This document shows positions 28,308-36,679 of a stretch of DNA of 64,000 bases, piece by piece (the stretch's first letter is position 1; each line of letters begins with the position of its first letter). A program made the translations under genes and the position numbers. The notes under the pieces were generated by a model, which was not told where the DNA came from, ran no database searches, and saw only the letters and a list, made by a program, of their open reading frames with translations. The DNA comes from CAZSAK01 sp964605155. Lineage in GTDB: Bacteria; Pseudomonadota; Gammaproteobacteria; SZUA-140. Where the stretch lies: positions 1 to 64,000 of the forward strand of contig CAZSAK010000010.1 of assembly GCA_964605155.1 (NCBI GenBank), written 5' to 3'.

Positions 28308-28934
28308 GTGGCTAAATATACAGGTGCAAAATGTCGTCAATGCCGCCGCCAGGGCGAGAAACTGTTTCTTAAGGGTGAAAAATGTTTTACCGCAAAGTGT
28401 GCCATTGAAAAGCGCGGGTTTCCGCCAGGGCAACACGGTAAACGCCGTACCCGCATGACCGACTACGCGACCCAGTTGCGTGAGAAACAGAAGGTGCGCT
28501 GGATTTACGGTGTACTTGAAAGACAGTTTCATCGTTATTATGTTGAGGCTGACAGGCGCAAGGGCTCCACAGGTGAAAACCTGTTGCAGATCCTCGAGAG
28601 CCGCCTTGACAATGTCGTCTACCGGATGGGATTGGGCGCCTCTCGAAGTGAGGCGCGCCAACTGGTCCGGCACAATGCTATTACCGTCAATGGTCGCAAG
28701 GTCAACATCCCGAGTTATTCGGTAACGCCGGATGACGTGATTGCGGTTGACGAAAAGGCCGGCAAGCAATTGCGTATCCAGGGTGCGCTCGATTTTTCGC
28801 AGCAGCAGGGCTTTCCGGAGTGGATGGATGTTGACACCAGCAAGATGCAGGGCGTGTTCAAGGCGAATCCTGAGCGCAGTGATCTGCCGGCGGAAATCAA
28901 CGAGCATCTGATCGTAGAGTTGTACTCTAAGTAA
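28308..28934 (+). CDS. rpsD: 30S ribosomal protein S4 (four-cysteine form)
   Basis: S4 is a primary 16S-binding protein and in E. coli the repressor of the alpha operon. GTG start. The 208 residues carry Cys9, Cys12, Cys26 and Cys31, the zinc-binding variant that E. coli lacks, then the S4 RNA-binding domain (LESRLDNVVYRMGLGASRSE) and NEHLIVELYSK at the end. Placed between rpsK and rpoA as usual. Confidence 0.98.
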   Translation: MAKYTGAKCRQCRRQGEKLFLKGEKCFTAKCAIEKRGFPPGQHGKRRTRMTDYATQLREKQKVRWIYGVLERQFHRYYVEADRRKGSTGENLLQILESRLDNVVYRMGLGASRSEARQLVRHNAITVNGRKVNIPSYSVTPDDVIAVDEKAGKQLRIQGALDFSQQQGFPEWMDVDTSKMQGVFKANPERSDLPAEINEHLIVELYSK

Positions 28935-28979
28935 CAGCTTTTTTGCTTTAAATCTATTGTCCATAAGAGAGGACTTTCC

Positions 28980-30002
28980 ATGCAGGGTTCAGCAACAGAC
29001 TTTCTAAAACCACGACTGGTTGACGTCCAGATCGTCAATGATCAACGGGCGAAAATCACACTGGAACCGCTGGAGCGCGGTTTCGGACACACATTGGGTA
29101 ACGCATTGAGGCGCATCCTGCTGTCATCGATACCGGGATGTGCCGTTACCGAGGTCGAAATCCAGAATGTTCTGCATGAATACACCACTGTTGAGGGTGT
29201 GCAGGAAGACGTCATCGATATCATGCTCAATCTCAAGGGTCTTGCCATCCGCATGAACGGCCGTACCGAAGCGACGTTGAGCCTGAAGAAGAAAGGGCCG
29301 GGGCAGATGCTGGCCAGTGACATTGAGCTGAGTCATGATGTAGAAATCATCAATCCGGACCATGTGATTGCCAATCTGACCGAGGCCGGTGAGCTGAACA
29401 TGGTCCTCAAGGTAGAACGTGGACGCGGTTATCAGCCGGCCAACAGCAGGATGGGGGCCGACGAAAGCAGCAGGCCGATCGGCAAACTGTTGCTTGATGC
29501 ATCATTCAGCCCGGTCAATCGCGTTGCCTATGTCGTGGACAGCGCCCGCGTCGAGCAGCGCACGGACCTTGATAAACTGATTATCGAGCTTGAAACAAAC
29601 GGCAGTATCGATCCTGAAGAGGCGATACGGCGTGCAGCGACGATTCTCAAGGATCAATTGTCGATCTTTGTCGATCTCGAATCCACGGTGGAGGAAGAGC
29701 CTGCACCCCAGGAAGCGGAAATCGATCCGATCCTGCTGCGTCCCGTCGACGATCTTGAATTGACGGTTCGTTCGGCGAATTGTCTCAAGGCTGAAAACAT
29801 TCACTACATCGGTGATTTGATACAACGCACCGAGGTCGAATTATTAAAAACACCGAATCTGGGCAAGAAATCCCTGACCGAGATCAAGGATGTGCTTGCT
29901 ACCCACGGTCTGTCGCTCGGTATGCGCCTTGATAACTGGCCACCCCAGGGGCTTGAAGCCAAGGCGGCAAATTCCGAAAAAGAAGAGCAGATATCTGCGT
30001 GA
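28980..30002 (+). CDS. rpoA: RNA polymerase subunit alpha
   Basis: Alpha dimerises to start polymerase assembly and reads UP elements and activators. The 340 residues show the N-terminal assembly domain (ITLEPLERGFGHTLGNALRR), an acidic linker near 235-250 (EEEPAPQEAEI) and the C-terminal DNA-binding domain with LTVRSANCLKAENIHYIGDL and GKKSLTEIKDVL. Slightly longer than E. coli alpha because of the tail. rplQ follows after 20 bases. Confidence 0.98.
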   Translation: MQGSATDFLKPRLVDVQIVNDQRAKITLEPLERGFGHTLGNALRRILLSSIPGCAVTEVEIQNVLHEYTTVEGVQEDVIDIMLNLKGLAIRMNGRTEATLSLKKKGPGQMLASDIELSHDVEIINPDHVIANLTEAGELNMVLKVERGRGYQPANSRMGADESSRPIGKLLLDASFSPVNRVAYVVDSARVEQRTDLDKLIIELETNGSIDPEEAIRRAATILKDQLSIFVDLESTVEEEPAPQEAEIDPILLRPVDDLELTVRSANCLKAENIHYIGDLIQRTEVELLKTPNLGKKSLTEIKDVLATHGLSLGMRLDNWPPQGLEAKAANSEKEEQISA

Positions 30003-30022
30003 GAAAATGACAGGATACCGTT

Positions 30023-30421
30023 ATGCGACATCGTAACAGTGGTAGAAAGCTAAACGTCAACAGCAGTCATCGTCGCGCCATGTTCAAGAACATGACTGCG
30101 TCCCTGATGCGGCACGAGGTTATTAAAACCACCTTGCCGAAGGCAAAGGAATTGCGCCGTGTTGTCGAGCCCCTGATCACGCTTGCCAAGAAGGATGATG
30201 TTGCAAAGCGCCGCCTGGCATTCTCGCGTATCAGGGACAGGGAAGTGGTGACCAAGCTGTTTAACGAGCTAGGACCACGTTACAAGGAACGTCCCGGCGG
30301 TTATATACGTATTCTTAAATGCGGATTTCGTTCCGGTGACAACGCACCGATGGCGATTGTGGAACTGGTAGATCGACCGAATTCAGAGGTTCAGGGGGGA
30401 GCAGCGGTAAACGCTGAGTGA
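30023..30421 (+). CDS. rplQ: 50S ribosomal protein L17
   Basis: L17 lies at the tunnel exit. The 132 residues open with RHRNSGRKLNVNSSHRRAMF and contain TTLPKAKELRRVVEPLITLAK. The Pro-free tail NSEVQGGAAVNAE is variable in the family. It ends the continuous ribosomal cluster, with a strong terminator 5 bases after its stop. Confidence 0.98.
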   Translation: MRHRNSGRKLNVNSSHRRAMFKNMTASLMRHEVIKTTLPKAKELRRVVEPLITLAKKDDVAKRRLAFSRIRDREVVTKLFNELGPRYKERPGGYIRILKCGFRSGDNAPMAIVELVDRPNSEVQGGAAVNAE

Positions 30422-30425
30422 AGAT

Positions 30426-30454
30426 AAAAAACCGGGTAATCGCCCGGTTTTTTA
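30426..30454. terminator. Bidirectional intrinsic terminator after rplQ
   Basis: CCGGG / CCCGG pair around a 6-base loop TAATCG, flanked by seven A and six T, so the stem can extend to 11 bp and the tract works on either strand. It ends the alpha operon and can also end the small minus-strand gene that converges on it. Confidence 0.93.
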
Positions 30455-30514
30455 TTGCCGCATTTCAGCCAGCATCCGGGTGACCATCACACCCCGCCTT
30501 GATGGTTGTTTTGT

Positions 30515-30703
30515 TTATGCAGCAGGAAGGGTGTGGGTTGTAACGGGAGGGTTTTGCGGGATATCGAAGGGTGTAGTTTTGGTTGTCAGGTTCCGCAGCG
30601 CACGTTGTGCTTCTTCAAAACTTTCAAAGACCATTAATGTCTTGCCATGGTTGGTAAGCAGCGTCGCGGTTTTGTCCGGCCACATCTTGATAAAATATTT
30701 CAT
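30515..30703 (-). CDS. Small hypothetical protein, 62 residues
   Basis: I do not recognise this protein. It begins MKYFIKMWPDKTATLLTN and has a helical segment MVFESFEEAQRALRNLTTKT followed by a Pro/Thr-rich tail. It is supported by a strong ribosome site (CAGGAAGG) about 7 bases before the ATG and by convergence on a bidirectional terminator. No signal peptide or membrane segment is seen. It stands alone between the alpha operon and the divergent SAM hydroxide adenosyltransferase gene. The 131-base divergent gap contains the inverted repeat TGTGTATT / AATACACA (30740-30747 and 30789-30796). Confidence 0.6.
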   Translation of the reverse strand: MKYFIKMWPDKTATLLTNHGKTLMVFESFEEAQRALRNLTTKTTPFDIPQNPPVTTHTLPAA

Positions 30704-30834
30704 TGGTTTACCTTCCTGTTGTGATTTGTAAAAAGATTATGTGTATTGTATGAAGTTTTTAAGACAAAACAATGAAGTCTGCGTTACAAATACACAAAAC
30801 GGCCAGCTTATAGGGGGTTATACTCACTGATCAC

Positions 30835-31584
30835 ATGACGGGGCGACCGATGATTGTTGTGTTCACCGACTTTGGCGTCGAAGGGCCATACATCGGCCAA
30901 ATGAAGGCAGTGCTGGCCCGGCACGCACCTGACAGCCCGGTCATTGATCTCTTTTATGATGTTCCTGCATATGACATCAGGGCGGCCGCCTATCTGCTCG
31001 CGGCATATGGCACGGGCTTTGAGCCGGACACCGTTTTTCTATGTGTGGTGGACCCCGGCGTAGGTGGTTCACGCAAACCCGTTGTAGTGGAGGTGGACGG
31101 TTGCCTGTATGTCGGTCCTGACAACGGCCTGTTTGAAATCATCGCGCAACACGGCAGTATAGTGCGATGGCGCGAGATCATATGGCGTCCGGAAATGCTG
31201 TCCGCTACGTTTCATGGCCGCGATCTGTTTGCACCGGTCGCAGCGCGTCTGGCGAGAGGTGAAACGCTGCAGAATGAACTGCGTGAGCTGCCCCGGCACA
31301 ATGAAACGATCAGGCCGGAGGATCATGCAAGTATTATCTATATCGATCACTTTGGTAATGCCATAACCGGGATTCGCGCCGTTTCCGTTTCAAAACAGAG
31401 CCGCTTCCGTATCAGTGGTCATACCGTATCCTGTGCCAGGACATTTTCCGATGTCAATGAGGGCACGCCGTTCTGGTATGAAAACTCCAACGGCCTGGTT
31501 GAGATTGCTGTCAATCAGGGCAGGGCGGATACATTGATGCAGATCGAGGTGGGTGATACCGTAGAATGTCTGCAATCTGACTGA
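30835..31584 (+). CDS. SAM hydroxide adenosyltransferase (DUF62 family)
   Basis: Members of this family hydrolyse S-adenosylmethionine to adenosine and methionine and are relatives of fluorinases. The protein has the family opening IVVFTDFGVEGPYIGQMKAV, the CVVDPGVGGSRKP motif, GPDNGLF, FHGRDLFAPVAA in the N-terminal domain and YIDHFGNAITGI opening the C-terminal barrel; 249 residues is normal. Both the ATG at 30835 and that at 30850 are possible; the second gives the commoner N-terminus MIVVFTDFG and has GGGG about 7 bases upstream. Cytoplasmic; physiological role is unclear. Probably followed by its own transcript end, as the AI-2E gene starts 66 bases later. Confidence 0.85.
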   Translation: MTGRPMIVVFTDFGVEGPYIGQMKAVLARHAPDSPVIDLFYDVPAYDIRAAAYLLAAYGTGFEPDTVFLCVVDPGVGGSRKPVVVEVDGCLYVGPDNGLFEIIAQHGSIVRWREIIWRPEMLSATFHGRDLFAPVAARLARGETLQNELRELPRHNETIRPEDHASIIYIDHFGNAITGIRAVSVSKQSRFRISGHTVSCARTFSDVNEGTPFWYENSNGLVEIAVNQGRADTLMQIEVGDTVECLQSD

Positions 31585-31650
31585 CGATGGAAAATATAGT
31601 GAATATAGCGGCCTGCCCGTTGTGTCCGTAATGGATTATCGTTAATAACC

Positions 31651-32724
31651 ATGAACAATGTAATTTCAAAATGGATTAAAAAATATTTTTCCGATCCAGA
31701 AGGCGTCATACTGGGTATTTTGCTGCTGGTCGGCCTTGCAGTCGTGGTCTTTATGGGCAACATGCTTGCCCCGGTGCTGGCCGCAGTGGTTATCGCCTAC
31801 CTGCTGGAGGGCCTGGTCAGCGGCCTGGAGTCACACAGGGTGTCGCGTTTGCCCGCGGTACTGATCGTCTTCGTACCGTTCATGGTGTTTGTAATCCTCA
31901 TCTTACTCGGTCTGCTGCCGCTATTGAGCAGCCAGGTGTCGCAACTGGTCGGACAATTGCCGCAGATGATCGCGGGCGGCAAGGAATCACTGTTGCATCT
32001 GCCGGAGATGTATCCCAAATTTATTACCGAGGTGCAGGTCGAGGAATTGATCGCTACGATCACCGCGGGTGTGAAGACGCTTGGACAGAATGTCTTGTCG
32101 TTATCGTTGGCGTCGATTACAGGGTTATTCACCCTGCTCGTGTATCTTATTCTGGTTCCCGTGCTGGTATTCTTTTTTCTCAAGGATAAGACCAAGCTGG
32201 TAGGATGGCTCAAAACCTCCCTGCCCCGGGAACGTACCCTGATAACCCGTGTGTGGGTGGAGATGAATCAGCAGATCGGTAATTATGTGCGTGGTAAATT
32301 CGCAGAAATCATTATCGTCGGCATAGTGAGTTATTTGGTATTCGCCGTCATGGGTCTCAATTTCGCCATGTTGCTCGGTGCGTTGGTAGGACTTTCCGTT
32401 ATCATCCCTTATATAGGGGCGGCGGCCGTCACCTTGCCGGTGGCGTTGATCGGGTATTTTCAATGGGGTTGGAGTTCAGACCTTGCCTATATCCTGGCGG
32501 CCTATGCCGTGATCCAGGCACTGGACGGCAATGTCCTCGTGCCCTGGTTGTTTTCGGAGGCCGTCAACCTGCATCCCATTGCCATCATCGTCGCCGTGCT
32601 GGTCTTCGGCGGTACTTGGGGATTCTGGGGGGTCTTTTTCGCCATACCGCTGGCGACACTCGTCAAAGCGGTGATCAATGCCTGGCCGCGTTCGGAACCG
32701 GTGGATGTAGCGACATCGGCGTGA
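31651..32724 (+). CDS. AI-2E family transporter (PerM/TqsA-like)
   Basis: Inner-membrane protein of 357 residues with about eight membrane segments. Paired segments lie near residues 20-45 and 65-90, followed by a hydrophilic helical region with VSQLVGQLPQMI, and a C-terminal cluster with the family stretch FAVMGLNFAMLLGALVGLSVIIPYIGAA. The family includes the AI-2 exporter TqsA and Na/H antiporter-like members, so the substrate cannot be read from sequence. It converges on phoH with only three bases between stop codons and no visible terminator. Confidence 0.85.
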   Translation: MNNVISKWIKKYFSDPEGVILGILLLVGLAVVVFMGNMLAPVLAAVVIAYLLEGLVSGLESHRVSRLPAVLIVFVPFMVFVILILLGLLPLLSSQVSQLVGQLPQMIAGGKESLLHLPEMYPKFITEVQVEELIATITAGVKTLGQNVLSLSLASITGLFTLLVYLILVPVLVFFFLKDKTKLVGWLKTSLPRERTLITRVWVEMNQQIGNYVRGKFAEIIIVGIVSYLVFAVMGLNFAMLLGALVGLSVIIPYIGAAAVTLPVALIGYFQWGWSSDLAYILAAYAVIQALDGNVLVPWLFSEAVNLHPIAIIVAVLVFGGTWGFWGVFFAIPLATLVKAVINAWPRSEPVDVATSA

Positions 32725-32727
32725 TAT

Positions 32728-34131
32728 CTACAAAATCTCCGAGGCATAATCGGCAAGGCGTGAGCGCTCGCCGCTGATCAGTGTGATATGGCCGCTGTGT
32801 TGCCATTCCTTGAAGCGGTCAACCACATAGGTAATACCCGAGGTGGTCTCGGACAGGTAGGGTGTATCGATCTGCGAAACGTTGCCGAGGCAGACGACCT
32901 TGGTGCCAGGGCCGGCGCGCGTGATCAGCGATTTCATCTGCTTGGAAGTCAGGTTTTGCGCCTCGTCGATGATGATATATCTGTTCAGGAACGTCCTGCC
33001 ACGCATAAAATTCAGCGATCTTATCCTGATCCTGTTTCTTAACAGGTCATTGGTTGCAGCGCGGCCCCATATATCACCTTCGGCCTGTGACAGCACTTCA
33101 AGGTTATCCATCAGGGCGCCCATCCACGGAGCCATCTTTTCCTCCTCGGTACCGGGAAGAAAACCGATATCTTCACCCATCGGCACTGTGACACGCGTCA
33201 TGATGATCTCCTGGTATCGGCGTTCGTCGAGCACCTGAGCAAGTCCGGCGGCAAGCGTCAGCAGGGTTTTACCCGTGCCGGCATTGCCGAGGATCGTCAC
33301 CAGGTCGATATCGGGATCCATCAGCAGGTTCAGGGCAAAATTCTGCTCGCGATTACGCGCATTGATACCCCACACGGTGTGATTCTTGTTCATGTAATTA
33401 GTACAGATTTCGACGATCGCCCTGTTGCCCTCAATGCGCCTCACGACGGCTTCGAAACCCTTGTTCTTGCCATCGTGTATAAGGCGGTTTGGAAACCACT
33501 GCTTGATGTCCGGACCGCTGATGCTGTAATAGGTCTTGTGCCCCTCTTTCCATGAGGTCAGTTCCTTGTTGTGCAGTTCCCAGAAATTTGCATTGAGTGT
33601 CGACTGGCCGGTATACAGCAGGCTCAGGTCATCAAGTACCTGGTCGTCATGATAATCCTCGGCATGGATCCCGAGCGCCGCCGCCTTTATACGCAGGTTG
33701 ATATCCTTCGAGACCAGTATAATGGTCATGTTCCTGTATTCCTTTTGCAGTGCCAGGACCGTCGACAGGATCTCGTTATCGGGTTTGTTACCGGGAAGGT
33801 TTTTGGGCAGCTCGAATGACAGGGAACGCGTCTGCAGATAAAGACGCCCCGACCCTCGCTTAGCCGATTCTTCAGGAACCGGCAGCTTGAGCCCGTCCTC
33901 GATGTCCTGCTTGGTCGCACCGTCCATCAGTTTTTCGATAAACCGGCTCACCTGGCGCGCACTTCTTGCCGCTTCGGAGACACCGCGTTTATTGTTATCG
34001 AGCTCCTCCAGAACGATCATAGGTATATACAGATCGTTTTCGTGATAACGGAATATGCAGGTAGGGTCGTGCATGAGTACATTGGTGTCCAGCACCAACA
34101 GAGTTTTATTCGGGACACGTTTTTTTGTCAT
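32728..34131 (-). CDS. PhoH-family ATPase with N-terminal PIN domain
   Basis: A two-domain protein of 467 residues. The PIN-type nuclease domain (about 1-150) has LLVLDTNVLMHDP, VLEELDNNKRG and a later acidic region, matching the usual Asp/Glu metal site. The C-terminal PhoH ATPase has a Walker A GNAGTGKTLL near 280 and Walker B RYIIIDEAQN near 385. PIN-PhoH proteins can act as ATP-dependent ribonucleases, in the broader family sometimes as toxins. It is last of a minus-strand group gcvR-like, bcp, phoH, with a 60-base gap behind bcp. Confidence 0.93.
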   Translation of the reverse strand: MTKKRVPNKTLLVLDTNVLMHDPTCIFRYHENDLYIPMIVLEELDNNKRGVSEAARSARQVSRFIEKLMDGATKQDIEDGLKLPVPEESAKRGSGRLYLQTRSLSFELPKNLPGNKPDNEILSTVLALQKEYRNMTIILVSKDINLRIKAAALGIHAEDYHDDQVLDDLSLLYTGQSTLNANFWELHNKELTSWKEGHKTYYSISGPDIKQWFPNRLIHDGKNKGFEAVVRRIEGNRAIVEICTNYMNKNHTVWGINARNREQNFALNLLMDPDIDLVTILGNAGTGKTLLTLAAGLAQVLDERRYQEIIMTRVTVPMGEDIGFLPGTEEEKMAPWMGALMDNLEVLSQAEGDIWGRAATNDLLRNRIRIRSLNFMRGRTFLNRYIIIDEAQNLTSKQMKSLITRAGPGTKVVCLGNVSQIDTPYLSETTSGITYVVDRFKEWQHSGHITLISGERSRLADYASEIL

Positions 34132-34191
34132 TGTGTGACCTGTTCCGTAAACCTGCCTGAAAGTTTGGATAAGGGTTGTCCATCTCCAGGG

Positions 34192-34659
34192 TTACTGCAT
34201 GGTCTTGATGGCATCGAGTACCTCATCGGCGTGTCCATCCACCTTGACACCACGCCATTCCTTGCGCAAGACCCCCTTGCCGTCGATCAGGAAAGTGCTG
34301 CGTTCGATCCCCATTACCTGTTTGCCGTACATGTTTTTTTGCTTGATAACATCGAACAGCTTGCAGAGTTTTTCATCCTTGTCTGACAGGAGGTCAAACG
34401 GGAATCGCTGTTTTTCCCTGAAGTTTTCATGTGATTTGATCGAATCACGTGAAACCCCGAGTATCACCGAATTGCGCCGCTTGAATTTTGCCATGTTGTC
34501 CCGAAAGGCCTGGCCTTCCTTTGTGCAACCTGGTGTACTGTCCTTGGGGTAAAAATACAGCACGACGTTTTTCCCCTTGAGGTCGGACAGCTTGACTGAT
34601 TTATCACCCGTTGCCGGCAGTTCAAAATCTGGTACTGAATTTCCCACCGAAACTTTCAT
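34192..34659 (-). CDS. bcp: Thioredoxin-dependent peroxiredoxin Bcp
   Basis: Cytoplasmic peroxiredoxin that reduces alkyl and hydrogen peroxides. The 155 residues have the thioredoxin fold with the peroxidatic Cys45 in PKDSTPGCTKEG. The Cys five residues later that resolves the disulfide in E. coli Bcp is absent (Gln50); the only other Cys is Cys99, so this is a one-Cys or atypical form. It lies between gcvR-like and phoH on the minus strand, the same gcvR-bcp order as in many gammaproteobacteria. A GGAGGCTCG site precedes the ATG. Confidence 0.95.
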   Translation of the reverse strand: MKVSVGNSVPDFELPATGDKSVKLSDLKGKNVVLYFYPKDSTPGCTKEGQAFRDNMAKFKRRNSVILGVSRDSIKSHENFREKQRFPFDLLSDKDEKLCKLFDVIKQKNMYGKQVMGIERSTFLIDGKGVLRKEWRGVKVDGHADEVLDAIKTMQ

Positions 34660-34742
34660 CGTCGAGCCTCCTTATGCAGTTTTGTAGTTACAGGAATGAA
34701 TCCTCAACAGGCGGTTGACCAACCCTGCGAGTTCTATTCCTG

Positions 34743-35273
34743 TTAGCCTCTTTCAGGCTCAATGTACACGTCTATGTTCAGGTCGTCACAAAACTCGGTC
34801 AAATCCTCACGCAGCCTGGAAATCCTGACATCAACGGGGATATTGATGACCATGTCGATCGAGAACATGGGTGTACCTGTATGTGCCGCGGCATAACGGG
34901 TGGTCGTGAGGTCCTCGATGTTGATACTCCGCGCGGAGAAGAAACTGGCAAGTTTGTAAACGATACCTGGATGATCGATCGATACGGCACGGACCGAATA
35001 CGCCAGCATATCCCTGCGTGAGCTTCGCGTCGAGGTCCGTTTGGCGGTTATCGTGAGCGCCAGGGTATCCTGCATTCCGGGCAGTGTTGCTTCAAGTTGC
35101 GAGATATCACTTGCACCGCCCGACACGAGCAGGATGATTGCAAATTCCCCGCCCAGCACTGTCATCCTGCTGTCGACGATATTGCAACCGGCGTTGAAAA
35201 TCGCCTTAGACAGTTTATCAACGATGCCGGGGCGGTCTTCGCCCACGGCGGATATGACCAGGTACTCACTCAA
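34743..35273 (-). CDS. gcvR: GcvR-like ACT-domain regulator
   Basis: The protein is 176 residues long and consists of two ACT domains: about 1-75 (VISAVGEDRPGIVDKLSKAIF) and about 90-170 (VRAVSIDHPGIVYKLASFFS). That plan, and the location next to bcp and divergent from dapA, matches GcvR, which in E. coli restrains GcvA, activator of the glycine cleavage operon, in response to glycine. No GcvA gene is present here, so the target is inferred. Expression probably starts in the 212-base gap shared with dapA. Confidence 0.85.
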   Translation of the reverse strand: MSEYLVISAVGEDRPGIVDKLSKAIFNAGCNIVDSRMTVLGGEFAIILLVSGGASDISQLEATLPGMQDTLALTITAKRTSTRSSRRDMLAYSVRAVSIDHPGIVYKLASFFSARSINIEDLTTTRYAAAHTGTPMFSIDMVINIPVDVRISRLREDLTEFCDDLNIDVYIEPERG

Positions 35274-35416
35274 TGGCTGTTTACATGTCTGTTTTATAAA
35301 TTATGCCAATCATACGTAATTTTACGTCTGCAAGGAACAGGCTGTTGCAGCAATCCGGATACGTTCCATACAGTGATCAGGGTTAAAAATATCGATAGTT
35401 ACCACCTTGGCATTGT

Positions 35417-35445
35417 TTGACAGATTCTTGTCATCAGGCTATTTG
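35417..35445 (+). promoter_or_regulatory. Candidate dapA promoter
   Basis: A perfect -35 TTGACA (35417-35422) lies 17 bases before TATTTG (35440-35445), a weak -10. Transcription would begin about 35 bases before the dapA ATG at 35486, which fits a short untranslated leader. Confidence 0.5.
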
Positions 35446-35485
35446 GCAAGTACTATGAGGTTTTTGAGCACGACGGAGTCGAACA

Positions 35486-36361
35486 ATGTTTCACGGCAGT
35501 ATGGTTGCGCTTGTAACACCGATGCGCGATGACGGTTCCATCGATGATGAATCGATGCAACGGCTGATCGAATCGCATATCGCCAGCGGTACCAGTGCGA
35601 TCGTCGCCGTCGGCACAACCGGTGAGTCGGCTACGCTCGATGAACAGGAACACTGCAGTTTAATCCGCAGGACTGTAGAGATCGCGGCAGGGCGTATACC
35701 GATCATCGCCGGAACCGGGTCGAATTCCACCCGTGAAGCTATAGACCTTACTCGTTGCGCCCTCGAGGCGGGTGCGGATGCCTGTCTGCTGGTAACACCT
35801 TATTATAACAAGCCGACCCAGGAAGGACTCTTTCTGCATCACAAAGCCATTGCAGAAGCAGTCCCGATACCACAGATCCTGTACAATGTTCCCGGCCGTA
35901 CTGTATGTGACATATTGCCGGAAACCATCGAGCGCCTGTCGTTTATCTCCAATATCGTCGGTATCAAGGAGGCAACGGGCAATATACAGCGGGTGCGGCA
36001 AATTCTGGATTGCTGCGACGACAGGCTGGACCTCTACAGCGGTGATGATGCGACATCCATGGAATTCATGTTAAACGGCGGGAAAGGCGTGATATCCGTA
36101 ACGGCCAACGTCGCTCCCAAGGCAATGCAACAGATGTGTGAGGCGGCTATACGCGGTGACAGACAACAGGCCGAGGAGATCAATAACCATTTGATGCCGT
36201 TACACAGGGACCTGTTCATTGAATCCAATCCCATTCCCGTCAAGTGGGCATTATACGAGATGGGCTTGATACCCAAAGGTATACGTTTGCCACTTACAGT
36301 ACTGTCTGAACAATATCATGACACCGTCAGACAGGCCTTGAAAACAGCCGGCGTGCTCTAA
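35486..36361 (+). CDS. dapA: 4-hydroxy-tetrahydrodipicolinate synthase
   Basis: First committed enzyme of the lysine/diaminopimelate branch, condensing pyruvate with aspartate semialdehyde. The 291-residue TIM barrel shows Tyr133 in YNVPGRT and the Schiff-base Lys161 in GIKEATG. TTGESATL near residues 44-51 supplies the Thr that relays protons. Divergent from the gcvR-bcp group, and followed 12 bases later by a BamC-like lipoprotein, the classic dapA-bamC arrangement. Confidence 0.97.
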   Translation: MFHGSMVALVTPMRDDGSIDDESMQRLIESHIASGTSAIVAVGTTGESATLDEQEHCSLIRRTVEIAAGRIPIIAGTGSNSTREAIDLTRCALEAGADACLLVTPYYNKPTQEGLFLHHKAIAEAVPIPQILYNVPGRTVCDILPETIERLSFISNIVGIKEATGNIQRVRQILDCCDDRLDLYSGDDATSMEFMLNGGKGVISVTANVAPKAMQQMCEAAIRGDRQQAEEINNHLMPLHRDLFIESNPIPVKWALYEMGLIPKGIRLPLTVLSEQYHDTVRQALKTAGVL

Positions 36362-36373
36362 GGGACACTTGGT

Positions 36374-36676
36374 ATGCATATTGTTATTGTTCGTCATCTA
36401 TACAGGGGCATGCTGGTAGTGTTCTTGTCGATTGGATGTGTCGCCTGCAGTACGACGAACAAGGTACCTGAATACATGGGCAGCCATCTGCTACCTCCTC
36501 TCGAGGTACCCCCGGAGCTGGATAAACCGCTTGTCAACGAACGTATGAGAATCCCCCAGTCTGCTGTGGCAAAAGAGGGGGAGGCGGTCAGCGGTTTACC
36601 GGGGGCAGATGAGGCCGGCACACGGTCGATAGAAAAACCGCCTGAATTCATCGAGGATGATGATGCTGCGAAGTGA
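36374..36676 (+). CDS. Short BamC-like outer-membrane lipoprotein
   Basis: A 100-residue exported protein. A hydrophobic N-terminus (residues 10-24) leads to a lipobox with Cys25 in VACSTTN (Cys22 is an alternative). After it come Pro-rich stretches HLLPPLEVPPELDKPL and MRIPQSAVAK, like the flexible N-terminal region of BamC that wraps around BamD, then an acidic tail. The two helix-grip domains of full BamC (about 340 residues) are absent, and the next gene begins three bases later. The place right after dapA is the normal bamC locus. Homology is inferred from place and motif only. Confidence 0.6.
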   Translation: MHIVIVRHLYRGMLVVFLSIGCVACSTTNKVPEYMGSHLLPPLEVPPELDKPLVNERMRIPQSAVAKEGEAVSGLPGADEAGTRSIEKPPEFIEDDDAAK

Positions 36677-36679
36677 GGT

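Noticed and set aside
30800..30834. TATACT at 30819 as a promoter for the DUF62 gene
   Set aside because: No -35 box at a fitting distance, and it is too near the first ATG.
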